This document shows positions 1-12,230 of a DNA stretch of 64,000 bases, in pieces. Position 1 is the stretch's first letter; each line of letters opens with the position of its first letter. The notes below the pieces were generated by a model that had not been told where the DNA came from, searched no databases, and was given only the letters and a program-made list of their open reading frames with translations. The DNA is from Montifringilla adamsi. Its lineage: Eukaryota; Chordata; Aves; Passeriformes; Passeridae. Location of the stretch: assembly GCA_017590115.1 (NCBI GenBank), contig JAGGNK010006448.1:7984099-8048098 (forward strand), written 5' to 3'. Both the position numbers and the translations under genes were made by a program.

Positions 1-678
1 CCCTAGAGGACCTAAATAAAAACAGATCAAGAGAACCAGTATTCTTCAGTCTTGCATAGGGGAACCTAAAGCATGATATAATGATGCTCTAAAACTACCT
101 GAAGGGCAGTTTACATGACAGAGATTTCATATTAATTATATTCAATATGAAAAACCTTAAAAAGATCTGAATTCTACATTTGGAACAAACTGGGACATCA
201 GAGACAATCTATCATTTAAATTGCTTTCTTTTTAGTGTAATCTCACCTGTCATTAGGTGGTTTAGTTTGGTTATGTTTAGGATCTTAGTGTAGGTTATAT
301 TTCAACACTGAAAGATATTTACCTTGGGAATCATGAATCCCTTTTTCTTTTTCTCCCTTTATAACTACATAGAGAACTCAGGTTAATTCAACTTTGGGAC
401 CGTACTGGCTAAAGTATTTAATTCACTATAGACAAGATAAACACCAGCTGGGATTTAATAAAAATGTTCAGTAAATGAAAACTACATTTTGCACAAGTTA
501 GCAATATTTATCAATCTGATTCTGTTCCAAATTATAATCTAAATTAAAACATGAAATATAATATACCTCTCCCTACAAACTTTCCAAAATTCAGAATTTA
601 CTCAAGGTAAAAAAACTACATTTGACTCTTTAATACACTATATATGCATTCTGAATAAAATAACAGAGATTCATCTTT
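1..678. other. AT-rich non-coding DNA, nothing recognised
   Basis: No reading frame, RNA gene or repeat family is recognisable here. It leads directly into the GGAA microsatellite. Confidence 0.55.
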
Positions 679-731
679 GGAAGGAAGGAAGGAAGGAAGG
701 AAGGAAGGAAGGAAGGGAGGGAAGGAAGGAA
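679..731. repeat. (GGAA)n microsatellite
   Basis: About 13 tetranucleotide units of GGAA, interrupted by GGGA variants near the 3' end. The strongly purine-rich strand makes it likely to vary in length. A short reverse-strand frame over it encodes only Ser/Pro/Phe-rich low complexity and is not a gene. Confidence 0.95.
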
Positions 732-1299
732 CTGAGTTAAAGAGAAGGAAGAAGGCCAGAAGGAAGGCATGAAGGTGGACACACAGGTTGGTGTGTTTGT
801 GCACTCCATGGTAAGAGAGTTATAGTAAAAATTATTAACTAAAAAATAAATCTGTAACAGGTATTTATTTCTAAGGTGTTAATTTATCAAAGTTGCAAGG
901 TGCCCCTGTCACAGGAATGACTGGCATCTGATTCCAAGGCTTTGGAATGCTGAACAAACACTCGCTTCATTAAACTATACCATATTACATTACAACTATA
1001 TTAAAGAGAGATACTATAGTATACTATATCATATTTACTACTAACTCAAAAATTTGTGACTGTCTGCAGACTGACAGTCCACACAGTTTGGATCTGATAG
1101 GCTAATTAACATAAACAATCTCCACCAGAATCCAATTACCAAATTTCTTCAGATAAACTATCTTCCAAACACATTCCAAGTATGCAAAATACCAGGAGCA
1201 GCAAGCAGAGATAAAAATTGTTTTCCCTCTGTACTTCTCCAGGAAAAAACCTGAGAGAGAGATTTATGTCTCTCTGTTCAGAGAATGTGAATGTCACAT

Positions 1300-1550
1300 T
1301 AATGTGTTGGGGTTTCTTTGTTTGAATTTCCTTGGCTTTTATTTCTCAATATCCTTCTTTGTTATTAATTCCAGTAGCTTATATTAATTTATCCAAGTGG
1401 AATCTATTTTGCTTGTGATGGCAATTAGTGAGTGATCCCTTATCTTGACCCATGGGCTTTTTAATTTTTCTCCCCCTCTCATATTGATAAGTGGAAGTGA
1501 TATAGTGCATTTGTGGGCACATGACATCCAGTCAAAGTCAACCCTTCTAT
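1300..1550 (+). mobile_element. Avian ERV LTR, 3' part (same family as 36.8 and 43 kb)
   Basis: The segment around 1340-1545 matches, in order, the end of the LTR seen at 36.8-37.04 kb. Both have a stretch reading AAGTGGAATCT or AAGTGGAGTCT, then TTTTGCYTGTG, then a GGGCAC block, then a terminal CATCCAG or GTCCAGC run into GTCAA. It is also the reverse complement of the 5' end of the minus-strand LTR at 42998. The terminal ACCACA is lost: the copy runs out around 1546 in CAACCC. Only the 3' quarter of the LTR remains and no internal retroviral sequence adjoins it. Family identity is by eye; the 5' boundary is approximate. Confidence 0.75.
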
Positions 1551-2253
1551 TTAATTTTCTTTGCCTGCTACTATCCTGCAAAGCTTATCATAACTGTCTA
1601 GATGACTAATCTCTTCACATCTTATTTAAATAAATTGATGACCTAGAGATAACTACAACAGTACAGTAATGTATAACTTCCTTCATTCTATGATAGGGAA
1701 TTAATTTCCCCTTAATCAGAAGTACAATTGAAAAACTTGCTTTTATGGAGGCAGATGTAGAAAATTGCAGAATTTTTTGACTACAGGAATCACAAAAAGA
1801 AGTGTTGTGTTGGAAGCAAATGACAGCATGTTTCAAATGACATAAAACTTAGCAAGTTATTTATGGTGCATAACATGAGGCACTCAAACCAGAAATTAAT
1901 CTAAGTATTTGAATTTTAGGCACTTTTTTAATCACTTTGTATAATCTAGAGAGATGGAAGGGAAAGGGTCATGCAAAGGGTGATGGAAAGCAGAATAATT
2001 CCCAACCACATTAATTTATACAGTTCATAAACTTTAATATCTGACATGACTAAAATAATGTATTTCCTATTTTAAATTCATCAGTCTTCCTATACAAAGT
2101 TAAAAGCAACATTTTTCCTCATCTCAATAACTGTAATGCCCAATTCATTGTGTTGATCTAGCACTTTCATGACTCACACTCTTCAACAGCACAGATTAAT
2201 TCAATGCATATCTGATACCATGAAAATCCTGTCAAAATTATATTTGCTTCACA
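1551..2253. other. AT-rich non-coding DNA
   Basis: No gene or repeat recognised. Short reverse-strand frames end quickly and resemble no known protein. Confidence 0.5.
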
Positions 2254-2760
2254 TGTTTGTATATGTGCGTGTGAGTGAGTGTGCAACTGATGAAAAAATC
2301 CCTAGTGTGGAAGAAGGCACAGAGGAGACGAGCACAGGCACTTGAGATGCTCAGGGTAGAATATGGGGAGTGAGCCAGCTGTTGTACAGAAAGAACAAAG
2401 GGACGAGAGAGTGGCCAGAAGACTTCAAATAAATGCATCAGCTGTCTCTTTATTAGCTGGATGGAGCAGCTGTTTGTGTAAACACCCTTTGCTAAGTGAG
2501 TCAAGAGAAGCTGTAAATGTTTTCCTGATTGAGACAGACCAATATGGGAGAGACGTATACATGTCTCAACCAAACTTAAAGTATAAAAAAAAATGAGTGA
2601 CTGACAAGATATATTTTGAAAAGAGCAACAGGCTTGAATCTCTGTGCTCCAACAGGCTGGTATCTCTGTGTTCCTTCCCAGTGACTGGGGCTGCCTGCTG
2701 ATGTGATAGAAAGCATGTAGAGATTGGTCATGGGATTCATGTTTAGATTGTGATCTAACA
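2254..2760 (-). mobile_element. Probable solo LTR, reverse strand (~507 bp)
   Basis: Read on the minus strand the segment begins TGTTAGATC and ends TACAAACA, so it has the TG...CA ends and a short TGTT/AACA inverted repeat typical of LTRs. An AATAAA signal lies roughly 310 bp from the start on that strand (plus-strand TTTATT near 2450). It is followed by a pyrimidine-rich, C-rich stretch that could be R-U5. A 177-codon reverse-strand frame runs through the segment, but it needs a TTG start and matches nothing I know. Flanking bases (TTCACA before, GCATAG after) do not form a clear target-site duplication, so the boundaries and even the LTR call are tentative. Confidence 0.4.
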
Positions 2761-4546
2761 GCATAGAGCAATTGCCATGAGGTGTTTATGTTGTGATTTT
2801 ACTACATTGCTGTATCACTCCGCTAAATCAAGTGAAGAATCAAGTATTTTCAAATAAGTAAATTTGGTGCTATTCCCTTTGTGAAATATCTAAAAGAACA
2901 AGGTCAGATAATACTGGACTCTGACAAAGTATTCACATTCCCTTTAGGAAAAGCAAAATTCATGTGACACTAATTTCATTAAATACAATATTTAGAGAAG
3001 TATGTTTTTTGCAAGGGTTGTTTCTTTAATATTAGAATTATTTCTTGCCGTTATCTATCTTATTTTAATATTCTCTTTTCACCACAACCCTTAAGCATTT
3101 TTTCATATAAAAGAGATTAATGCCCTACTCCTAATGTAAAACCATGTAATTTTCACCCTAAAGTTCTTATATTAATTTCATACATGATAAGTATGCATAT
3201 ATAATTTGTTGGAAAAAATTATTATTATTGTTTTTATTTAAGTTTAATGATACAGTTATAGTTTTTCCTTTCCTACTATGTTCTTAACATTTTATTATAC
3301 TTTTTGCAAGCTAAGGAGAAAGCCACCTCAACTTTACCTCTTATAGCATTTGCTTCCCAATAAACAGTATCATGGTCCTGGAGGTAGATTATATCTTTAA
3401 AAGAAATCAAGCATAAATAGAGCTTACGTTTTCATCTCCCCAAATACTTATCTATATGCTAAATAATTTACTCTGGGGATAAACATCTATTTACTTTGGA
3501 TTAATGGAAAACCTTGTACGTAATATTTTAAAGCTTTATTTTAGCAAATTTCTTAAAACATATAATTTATGACAAATAAAAAAAATTTTCTGTTAAAGGC
3601 TTACTCTGGAACTAAGTGTTCATGAGTATAGTTTTATGGCTTAGATGTGTTGAGATTTATATTTAAGGACATCTTACATATGTTTATAAAAATCTACTTT
3701 TTTTCCTTTTTCTGATGCAGAAGATGATGCATATTTTACTATTTTATGTCAGTTGAAATGGGCTATTTTTGAGAGGATCAATTTCCTCTTACTGCTGCAT
3801 ATTCTCTCACAGAAACTTTTGATTATTTGAGGATTTCATTCTGCTCTCCATCCCTGTATTCTAGCTCAGGGGTCTGGATACCCTAGGAATTTGTCTTATT
3901 GTTATAATTTGTCTTATTGTTAAAAATGGAGGCAGATAAGGTATTTATTACCTTATCCACTGTCACTATCTTTCATCCCACATGCAATGAAGGATGGCGA
4001 TTCTCTTAGTGCTCCTTTTGTTGCTCATGTATTTACAAAATTATTTTTTAAGTGCTTTTTGCCACAGTAAAGCACTGACATAACCCTTAGAACAGATTAC
4101 TAGAAAGAGAATTTCAAAGCTATAATCTATGCTAATAACTCACAGTTTGGATGCTGTACAGTCTGAAATGAAAGCTATTAATGTAGTGATTTTCGTGTAC
4201 AAATCATGATATATGATTACTGAAGTCTATCAATGTTACAATAAACTAATTAATGTACCAGCCTGTCAGGGAATGTAATGGAAATAAAGTGGTAATATAA
4301 ATAGAAAATTGGTAACAAGGACAAAAAGGAAGCACCTTCTTCTCCTGCCTCAGCATGAATGTCCTTCTAGAGTAATCCTGAAGAGCATAAAAGCATGCAC
4401 TTGTCTAGAATCAATAAACAGAAATAGATCAAATCAAACAAGTTATGAAACAAACTGATTGCAAGCCTAGGGAGAAAGAAACAAAGCAACAGAAAAGCTT
4501 TACCCAGGAGAAGCTGACATGGGTGTTCCCATTTGTTCTGTTAGGG
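2761..4546. other. AT-rich non-coding DNA with a small tandem duplication
   Basis: No gene seen. Near 3890-3923 a 17-bp unit containing TTTGTCTTATTGTTA is present twice in tandem with one change. Confidence 0.5.
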
Positions 4547-4574
4547 AAAAAAAAAAAAAAAAAAAAAAAAAAAA
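4547..4574. repeat. Poly-A tract (28 A)
   Basis: An uninterrupted run of 28 A followed by CAAAAAACAAAAC. It could be a retroposon tail on the plus strand, but the preceding sequence is not recognised as a known retroposon. Confidence 0.95.
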
Positions 4575-4744
4575 CAAAAAACAAAACAGGAGTGTTAAAA
4601 GTTCAGGGACTAGCCCAGTGATAAGATCAATATCAATTACAGAGGAGATGGCTTAGCTAAGAGACTCACATCCCATTCTAAGACACCAATGCAGCACAGA
4701 AAGGATCTGTTAAATATAAATCAATAACTGAATTTTAATGTCTT

Positions 4745-5100
4745 GCTTTTTAGTGGCTTTTTACAACTGAAAATGTCCATGGCCCCAGGACCCATTTTCA
4801 GGCCATCCAGGCCTGTTTGTTCCAGCAGTTCTGCAGCAGCACTGATGTCCAGCTCCACCCCAGCTCTGCCTTGCCCAGCCACGGAAGGATCTGACTGGAT
4901 TGGGGTCACATCCACTTGTTGACATCCCAGCATGGCCCCATCCCATCCCTATGGCCCCACTGTTCTGTCTGACCCTGTTTCCAGTTATTGAGTCTGAACC
5001 TGAGCCGCTATCCTGGAGTAGCCTTGGCTTGGCCACATCCCCACTTCAATGGATCACCAGAAAGATTAAGAAACCTATGTTCTTCTCATGGTATAAACAC
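4745..5100. other. GC-rich block of unknown origin followed by an A-rich tail
   Basis: Base composition changes abruptly from AT-rich DNA to a C/G-rich stretch with many CCAG, CCCA and GGCC words, then returns to an A-rich stretch at 5101-5190. Overlapping frames of 67-91 codons exist on both strands, as expected in stop-poor GC-rich sequence, and none resembles a known protein. A body plus A-rich 3' tail suggests a retroposed copy or an old repeat on the plus strand. An old LTR fragment is an equally reasonable reading. Confidence 0.35.
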
Positions 5101-5190
5101 TAAAAACTAAACAAACAAACAAAAAGCAACAACACACAAAACAAAACAAAACATCATAAGAAATACAAAAATACCACACAAAAAAAAAAG
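5101..5190. repeat. A-rich (AAAC-type) low-complexity tract
   Basis: Mostly AAAC, ACAA and AAAAC words ending in a run of A. It adjoins the GC-rich block on its 3' side. Confidence 0.85.
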
Positions 5191-6068
5191 ATTTAGAAAT
5201 TACTAAAATATGAGAAATTATTTATACCACCACTTCTCCTCCCCACATATCTACCACTTTATAATATTGCACTGAAGTAACAGCATACAGTATTTTGATT
5301 CAGAAAGTGGAAGACAGCAAAGCTAGCAGAACTTCAAATGATCAAATGACCAACTTCAAATGCATATTTTTGGAAACTTTTTACTATACTGATGTGTTGA
5401 TTAAACTTCAGACTTTGCAATGTATCTTACAGGAAAACATTTTTTTTGCATTATTAATACTTTAAGAACAATAATGAAAACTTCTGGTTATTTTCGTCTT
5501 TAGTAGATTATTAAAACACACAAGAGAGGATGGTAATATCTCCTATTATATCAGTAAATACTTGCATAATTCAAACTAAGTATTCAATAATTGCAGCGTA
5601 AAATTTTATTAAAAGAATGTTATGGTTGCAAAATCAAAATGTAGAAGAGCCCAGATTCAATCTTGCCAATATTACTTCAGCTCCTTTGTACCAGTGCTGT
5701 TAGGATACAGCCTTTAGTCGTAGTATTTTTACAATAGCATCGTTATCTTATACCAGGTATTCAATAAGTTAAAAGTGTGTATTTAGGTTTCTAGAAAACA
5801 CCAACTGTTTTAAATCAGTTATTGTCAGTAAAATAGTTGTAGATCTCAGAAGATTAATAAAAGTTCTGCAAGAGCAGAACTATTTGTTCTTGAGGCTGTG
5901 GAAGCTACTGTTGTAATAGAGGATTGAAATCTGCTGCCTCCTGTGCCACTAATCTCTTAGAGAGAAATATGGAGCAATTCAGTCTTTTGTGTGTGTGTTG
6001 GTTCTCATGTTTGTTTGTTTTTTCCCTCTTACTTCTTTCTTATGCTAAGGAATAATATATAAGAACTA

Positions 6069-6106
<38 letters not shown>
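6069..6106. repeat. (ACT)n microsatellite
   Basis: About 12.5 uninterrupted units of ACT. It is perfect and therefore likely polymorphic. Confidence 0.97.
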
Positions 6107-9100
6107 AACATAAACCTGATATGGCTTCCAAAATCTTATTAATTATGTAATATTGTATTATCATAGCGTTAATTTGACAAAGAGCCAAGCATCTCCAGAG
6201 ATTTGTTTTGATGGACTTAAAAGCCAGTAATGATAGTGATAGCCTTCAAGAAGCACCTCATTACTAACACCAGCATTTTTTACTTTGGCCCTGAGATAGT
6301 ATTTATTTTCATTTGTCTTCAAAATTTTGAGTCTCCAAAATATAAAAAGAAAAAAACAAATTATAACTTGACTTCTTTTTTCTGCAAAACGAGTTATCTG
6401 TTAAGAAAGTAGGATTCACCTTATGCAGTGTAAATGACCTAGTGTCATTGCAAGATTTGTATTGAATACCTGTATATGAGGAATAGCAGTAGAAATTTTA
6501 TTTTGAAACTGTCAATCTAAATATAACCTTTTGATTTTTTTTTTTCCTCAAAAGTGGTAAATGGATTCTGTTTACACTTAGACTGCACTTGAGATAGTGG
6601 TTTGACTCTGTCTTGTTCTGTCCACAGATGTTTATTTGCACTTGCAAGAGTTTAAGCTGGCTTTAGGGTTTAAACAACTCTTTAAAAGTGCAATTTAAAA
6701 ACCTAAATCAAACAAATAACCCTCTCTTTTTCTTTTCTATCTTTGTGTCAAATATTTTGCTGTCATTTACCTACAAATCTCCTTTAATTATGATTAACAA
6801 CTTGATTAAGCTATGAGTTTTATTCTCAGTTTTTTCAGTCATGACCTCAAAGATGAGAAAGGTTTCCCTCAGGCAGGGAACAGAACCCAGAAATAAGCAT
6901 CCAGACTTAGGGCATGGCATTTCTAGTATAAAGAAAAATAGACCTAACTTTCCTAACTTCCTAGAGCCAAGACCAAAATATGTTTCACAGAAATATGTCA
7001 TTCATACTTCTTGGAATACAACATTTTCACTATTGCAAGAATAATGAATTAGTGATTTTTGTGCTTCCAGATGGAGGAATTCCAAGAGTGATCATGAAAA
7101 GCTACAGCCAAGAGGAAAGGTGGAAAGGAGGGGAGGAAGGCTGGCTGCATTTACTTGAGATGTGGAAAAATCATGTTTTCTCACAGTCTTTGCAAAAAAA
7201 AAACCAAAACCTCGCCAGTGAGGAACCAGAGAATATTCTTTTCCCTTTGGGGAGTGAAGCATACTACAGAAAACATGAAAACAGCTGCTCTTACATAATA
7301 AAGAATAAGTGCTTTACTTTCTCTGATAATTTTTTTTGTTATTTAAAAAAAAAATTAAACTAATTAAGAGCAACATTAATATCAGAACTCCACAGAGGTC
7401 TTTTTATTTGAAAAAAAATAGCAATTCCTGACTTAATGATGCCTGACTTATTCCCACCAAATAGAAAACTGGTTAGTTCCATTGGACAAATTATATTTGT
7501 AATTATGATTTTTTTAACATGTGATAATATTCTGTTCCATCTTCTGTAAAAACAAGTTGTGTACTGGCAGAAAATACAACAGGAAGATAATGTGGTAATA
7601 TTAGGCAAATTATTCAATTTCTGAATATTTTCATAGCCTGGTAATGTTTTACTTGGTTCTTGGCCCCAGGCAGCTATAGCACTCTTGGTACAGCAATATT
7701 TTTAACTAACAGCAATAATATCTTCAAAAAAGAAAAAGTAGAGGCACAGATTTCTTTTACATGAAAACTTCTATATATTTATGTCTGTGTTATACATAAC
7801 ATAGGACAGCTGTAGTGCAGCTAAATATAACTGAGTTTCCCCAGATTTCTTCCAAACTTCTTTGAAAAAGAGAACCCTTTTGATTTGCCAGGTCTTTGAA
7901 TATTTACATTCTGTCATATGTCTCATAATGATTCTTTTCTAGACAGCTGCATTTGACAGTATTCAGAAGCTCATACAGTTTTAAGAACATATCTCCTTTT
8001 CTACCATAAAACATCATTGCAGCAATTTTGTGAACTAATACTTATAGACTTGAGATAAGAGGTACAACTTTCTAGATATGTTCAGGAACTGAGAGTAAAA
8101 GGGTGAGATTATCTCTTCTCAGTGGTCTCATCACCCACATGCAAGAAGCAGGAAGGGGAAAGCAGAGTGATTTACCTATAGTTAAGAGCACTGAGCACTG
8201 AGAACCAAGGAAAAGTAGTTCGGCATAGACACGAAGACCTGGAAGGGTTTCAGAACAGTAAAAAAACCCCACTGTTGGGACTGAAAGAGGGATCTTGTTA
8301 GACTGAGTAACAACAAAGAAAAATTCATGAAAAGCAGACAAAATTATGCATATATGGGAAAATTAATCTTTTGCACACAGAGTTATGGGATTTAAACTGA
8401 TCATTTTCATTCTGAAAAAGTTTGTGTTAGTTATGACAGGTAGTTCGAAGGAAACATCAGCTCAGTGTTCAGTAGATGTTTAAAACAGAAAAATTATTAG
8501 CTATTTTTATGAAAGGAAGTATGAATGCCACCTTGTGAGGTATGATTAAGTGAGCTGTAAGTGAAATTTAGAAAGGACAAATAAAACTGAAGTTTGACAA
8601 GTACTATTATTTGAGATGATGAGTAAGAATTAGTGAATACTATTCTGACAAGAATTAGGACACCACAGAATCTGCCTCTTTCCCTGTCAAAGTGAGGTGT
8701 TAATTTGGCTTCTGTGGGATGAGAAAGTGAAGAGTTACAGTCCAGAGAGTTCAGGTAGTATGTCTGGTGGAATATCACCAGTGATTATTCAGGTTTCAGC
8801 AGACTAGTGAAGCTGACACAGTCCTGCAGTGCTGGTCCTGTCCCTTTCATGAGTAATCACCAGGAAAAAAATGGAAGCAGACCTTCTAAGGCTTTGAAAT
8901 GTTTTCTTTAATACAATACTGTCTTGCAACAGAACAACAGAAAAATAAAAACATAAAAAGCAACAAACCAACCAAAACAACCAAACAATACAAAACCAAA
9001 ATATCAACTGTCCTGTCTAAAACTAATTTTGCCTTTTATATCTAGTGACTATGTCTAAATAAAATTCAGAGGAATTGAGAAGTTAAAACAGATTTAAAAC

Positions 9101-9381
9101 ACATAGAATTATTTTATTCAATAAGGTTAAAATGTTTAAATTTTGCTAGTACCAATCCCAAATTAATTATAATTTGTGCATGAAAAAAGAGGTTTATTAA
9201 ATATATTGCAAATTCAAGACTACCCTGATTTTTCTCCTTCTTTAGTGTATTTCTTCACACTGAACTTTAAAATACTTAATTCAATATCAATCAAACTATT
9301 AACTAATTGTAATTGGAAATTAAATCCCTCTGGAAGACTGTCAGGATACTGATTTTGAAACACTATATCAAAAAACCCAAA

Positions 9382-9382
<1 letters not shown>
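6107..9382. other. AT-rich non-coding DNA, no gene recognised
   Basis: The longest frame is an ATG-started 127-codon frame at 6980-7363 (+). Its product is unrelated to any family I know, is lysine/asparagine rich and has no domain or signal. An A-rich AACC-type stretch lies at about 8935-9000. Nothing else stands out. Confidence 0.5.
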
Positions 9383-9423
<41 letters not shown>

Positions 9424-9430
9424 AAAAATC

Positions 9431-9474
<44 letters not shown>

Positions 9475-9502
9475 ACAAAACAACAGAGAAGAAAAATCTT
9501 GA
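9383..9502. repeat. Two long poly-A tracts with a duplicated 18-bp unit
   Basis: A run of 33 A (9383-9415) is followed by CAGAGAAGAAAAATCTTG (9416-9433). A second run of 37 A (9436-9472) is followed, after CCACAAAACAA, by the same 18 bases (9484-9501). The structure is a 68-bp-offset tandem duplication containing poly-A, either real slippage or an assembly error in a homopolymer. Confidence 0.9.
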
Positions 9503-9785
9503 TGAATATCTGAAAGAATTAAGAAATTCACCTATATTTTGTCTTTGTGGAAAAGATACTGATTAGTCAAGTGTGTATTCATGAACTTGAGAATGAAAAG
9601 GAGATCTTAAATTTCAGTCTGAATATGCAACCAAACTGTGATTGCTCTGCTACCCCTCTCTGTTTATAGGTCTGAGGTAATCATAATACATAATGTATGG
9701 GTAAACTATACATCACTTTTTAAAATCATTATGGAAGCTGCATGTGAGTAGTGGATTCAGGTAAGCAGAGCTTATATGAATACTG

Positions 9786-10270
9786 ATCACAGAATCATAG
9801 GATAGTCTCAGCTAGAAGGGACCTCTTTAGGTCCCTAGGCCAACCTCCTGCTCTGAGGTGACACAGACATTGAGATGGCTCTAGGCCCTAAACATTTGAG
9901 TTTTTAATATCTACAAGGATGGATACTCCGCAGCTTCTCTAGGAAACACTCAGGAGCATTTTACTACCCACCTGCAGAACTGTTTCCTCATACAGTCAAA
10001 TTGTCCTGTGATCCAGCTTGGGTCATTTGCCTCTTGTGCTTCTACTGTGCTTACCTGAAAGAGTCTGGCTGGTTTTTTCTCTATTCCTCTCTCAAACACT
10101 AAATACTTGTAGACAGCAAAAAAGAAGGTCTTCCTGGAATCTTGTTTTCTGTAAGCTGAACAAACTCAGTTCTCTCATACTCTCCTCATATCCAGTGTGC
10201 TTCAGTCCTCTCACCAATGACCCTTCACTAGATTCACTCTAATATGCCCACACAGCACTCTCTAGATGAG
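9786..10270 (-). mobile_element. CR1 LINE 3' fragment (reverse)
   Basis: The left end, ATCACAGAATCATAGGATAG, is the reverse complement of the CR1 3' octamer region. It runs into the conserved AAGGGACCTC block, then the CAACCTCCTGCTC block, and further on CTGAACAAACTCAGTTCTCT, all standard for reversed avian CR1. The copy is 5'-truncated near 10270 and carries only 3' UTR and the end of ORF2, with many substitutions. Confidence 0.93.
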
Positions 10271-12230
10271 TTTTCATCTGATGATATTATTTTAGATGTG
10301 GCATAAATTAACTATGGTGGAAATAAACAAAGAATACATTTTTGGTGGTATAAAAGGTCATCCCTAATCATCTGATGATCATTTTCCACATAGCCACTAT
10401 AAGGGAAAATAGTAGATATTTTTCATTGTCATTACTACTTTCATGAATATAACTCTTAGAAAAGTAGCAAGAAGTTAAGAGCCCAGTTAGCTGAGATTTC
10501 TTCCCCCTAGATGTCTGACTTGCTTCATCCTTTGAAAGTAATGACATAAAAGTACAATGTGAGTTATTTCATTATTACCTTACTTCTTCAGCAAAGCAAA
10601 TTGCCAAGTCTCAGGATTTAAAGCAACATACAATCATGCTAAGTGGCTAAGAAGAATTTAGGTCATTTTAACTGCTAGGAAGAGGAACAACATTGTGCAT
10701 TTGAAAAAAAATCCCAATGACAACTTTTAAAAGGTTTATTATTTAAATATGTAAATATTTTAATTAAAACACTAAATAAAAACACTTAAGGTACAATTAA
10801 AGCATGAAAGTAAAAATTAATTAATTTATCACATTTTAAAGTTTCTACTCTACCGTAGATAAATTTGTGTAATTAAAATACTTGTCCTAGATTCCATCTC
10901 ACTTCAGCTACATGAAACAGGCAAGCATGGCAGCAGTTTATTAGTCAGAGTTCCATTTCAATCAAAATAAAGTGACTGACACCTCTAAAGGACAATTTTA
11001 AAAATGAATGAGGCAACCTACCCCTTAAAGTTAAAAGGTTTTGCAAATATCCAACAGTCTTAGGTAGATAGTACGTGAGGTTTTTTCCCACTGTTTTTAA
11101 AGATATTTGATATTAATTCCATCTAAAACCAATGGTGGTATGGATTGTTCATTCCTGGATGAAAAAAATAAATAGAATTAATTCTGAGATACATCTGAGG
11201 CCTTAACATAGGGATATAGTCGTCTCTTAGTGACACCTTGATATTTTTGCTCCTGTAGTTGAAAGTGTTGTATGCCAGGTGAAGACAGTGGGAAAACTGC
11301 ATAAGGATAGTGTGTGTGATGTGCCTAAAAGCCATTGCATTGGATACCAATGTAATTTAAGTGCCAACTTGCATTACAGAAAAATCACATCATGCTGTAA
11401 ATCACTTATTGTACTGTTGTTCATCCAATCACGCTGAAAAAGAACTCCATGTACTAGAATATAGGTAAATGCAATAAAAGGTTGTATACTGGGAAAAGTA
11501 TATTTTAACAGCCCCAGAATTTCAGGACCCACATACTGTTGTCCTAAATCGTGTTCTTCTGAATGTCATCTTCACTTTTATTGTCTTTTTGAGTATGTTC
11601 TTTTTCAGCAAACAATGATTTTTTTATTATTAGTCAGATAGGTTACATACTATTCTCCAGACATTCCAGTTTGTTAAAACAAATAATCTTATAGATTTGT
11701 CTTTTTTTAAACTTTCCTAAGTATGTAGAAGTCATAGGCTCAAGGTGAAAACCTCCCTTTGAGCCTGCAGCTGTATTTGAGATGAATATAATTCGCTAAT
11801 GCACGTACTGCTCCATATAAAGTATGTCTAAGAGGAGCACATCACAGCCATCTACAGTGATCTTCTCTGGGATGGTCAGAGAAAACAAGGCAGAAGATAG
11901 GTGTGTACCTTCTACTCAGTTTCCATAGCCTGACTCAAAAATGGAAAGCCTGATAAAAATTAATTAAGTCTAGATGTTTTGATGAATTCTGAAAATTGAA
12001 GCAGCTTATTGATTTATTAGTGAAATGTAACTATATATCCATTAGCTGTATATTCAGAATCAAAATCCCTAATGTAACAGAAAAATCAGTTATAGCAGAA
12101 TAGAAAATCCTAACGAACACCTGCCTTGTAGGGCTAATCTGAGTATTTGCACCTCCACATAGACACATATATCCCCTGGACGTTGGAGTTGCCATCACTT
12201 CTTCCCCATTTTTGCATGTCACTGCCACTT
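10271..12230. other. AT-rich non-coding DNA
   Basis: No coding or repeat signal recognised beyond scattered frames of at most 75 codons. Confidence 0.5.

Noticed and set aside
2238..2771. 177-codon reverse frame, the longest in the window
   Set aside because: Uses a TTG start, overlaps a probable LTR and has no recognisable domain. More likely repeat-derived chance than a gene.
6980..7363. ATG-started 127-codon plus frame
   Set aside because: No domain, no signal, low-complexity Lys/Asn composition typical of translated AT-rich DNA.
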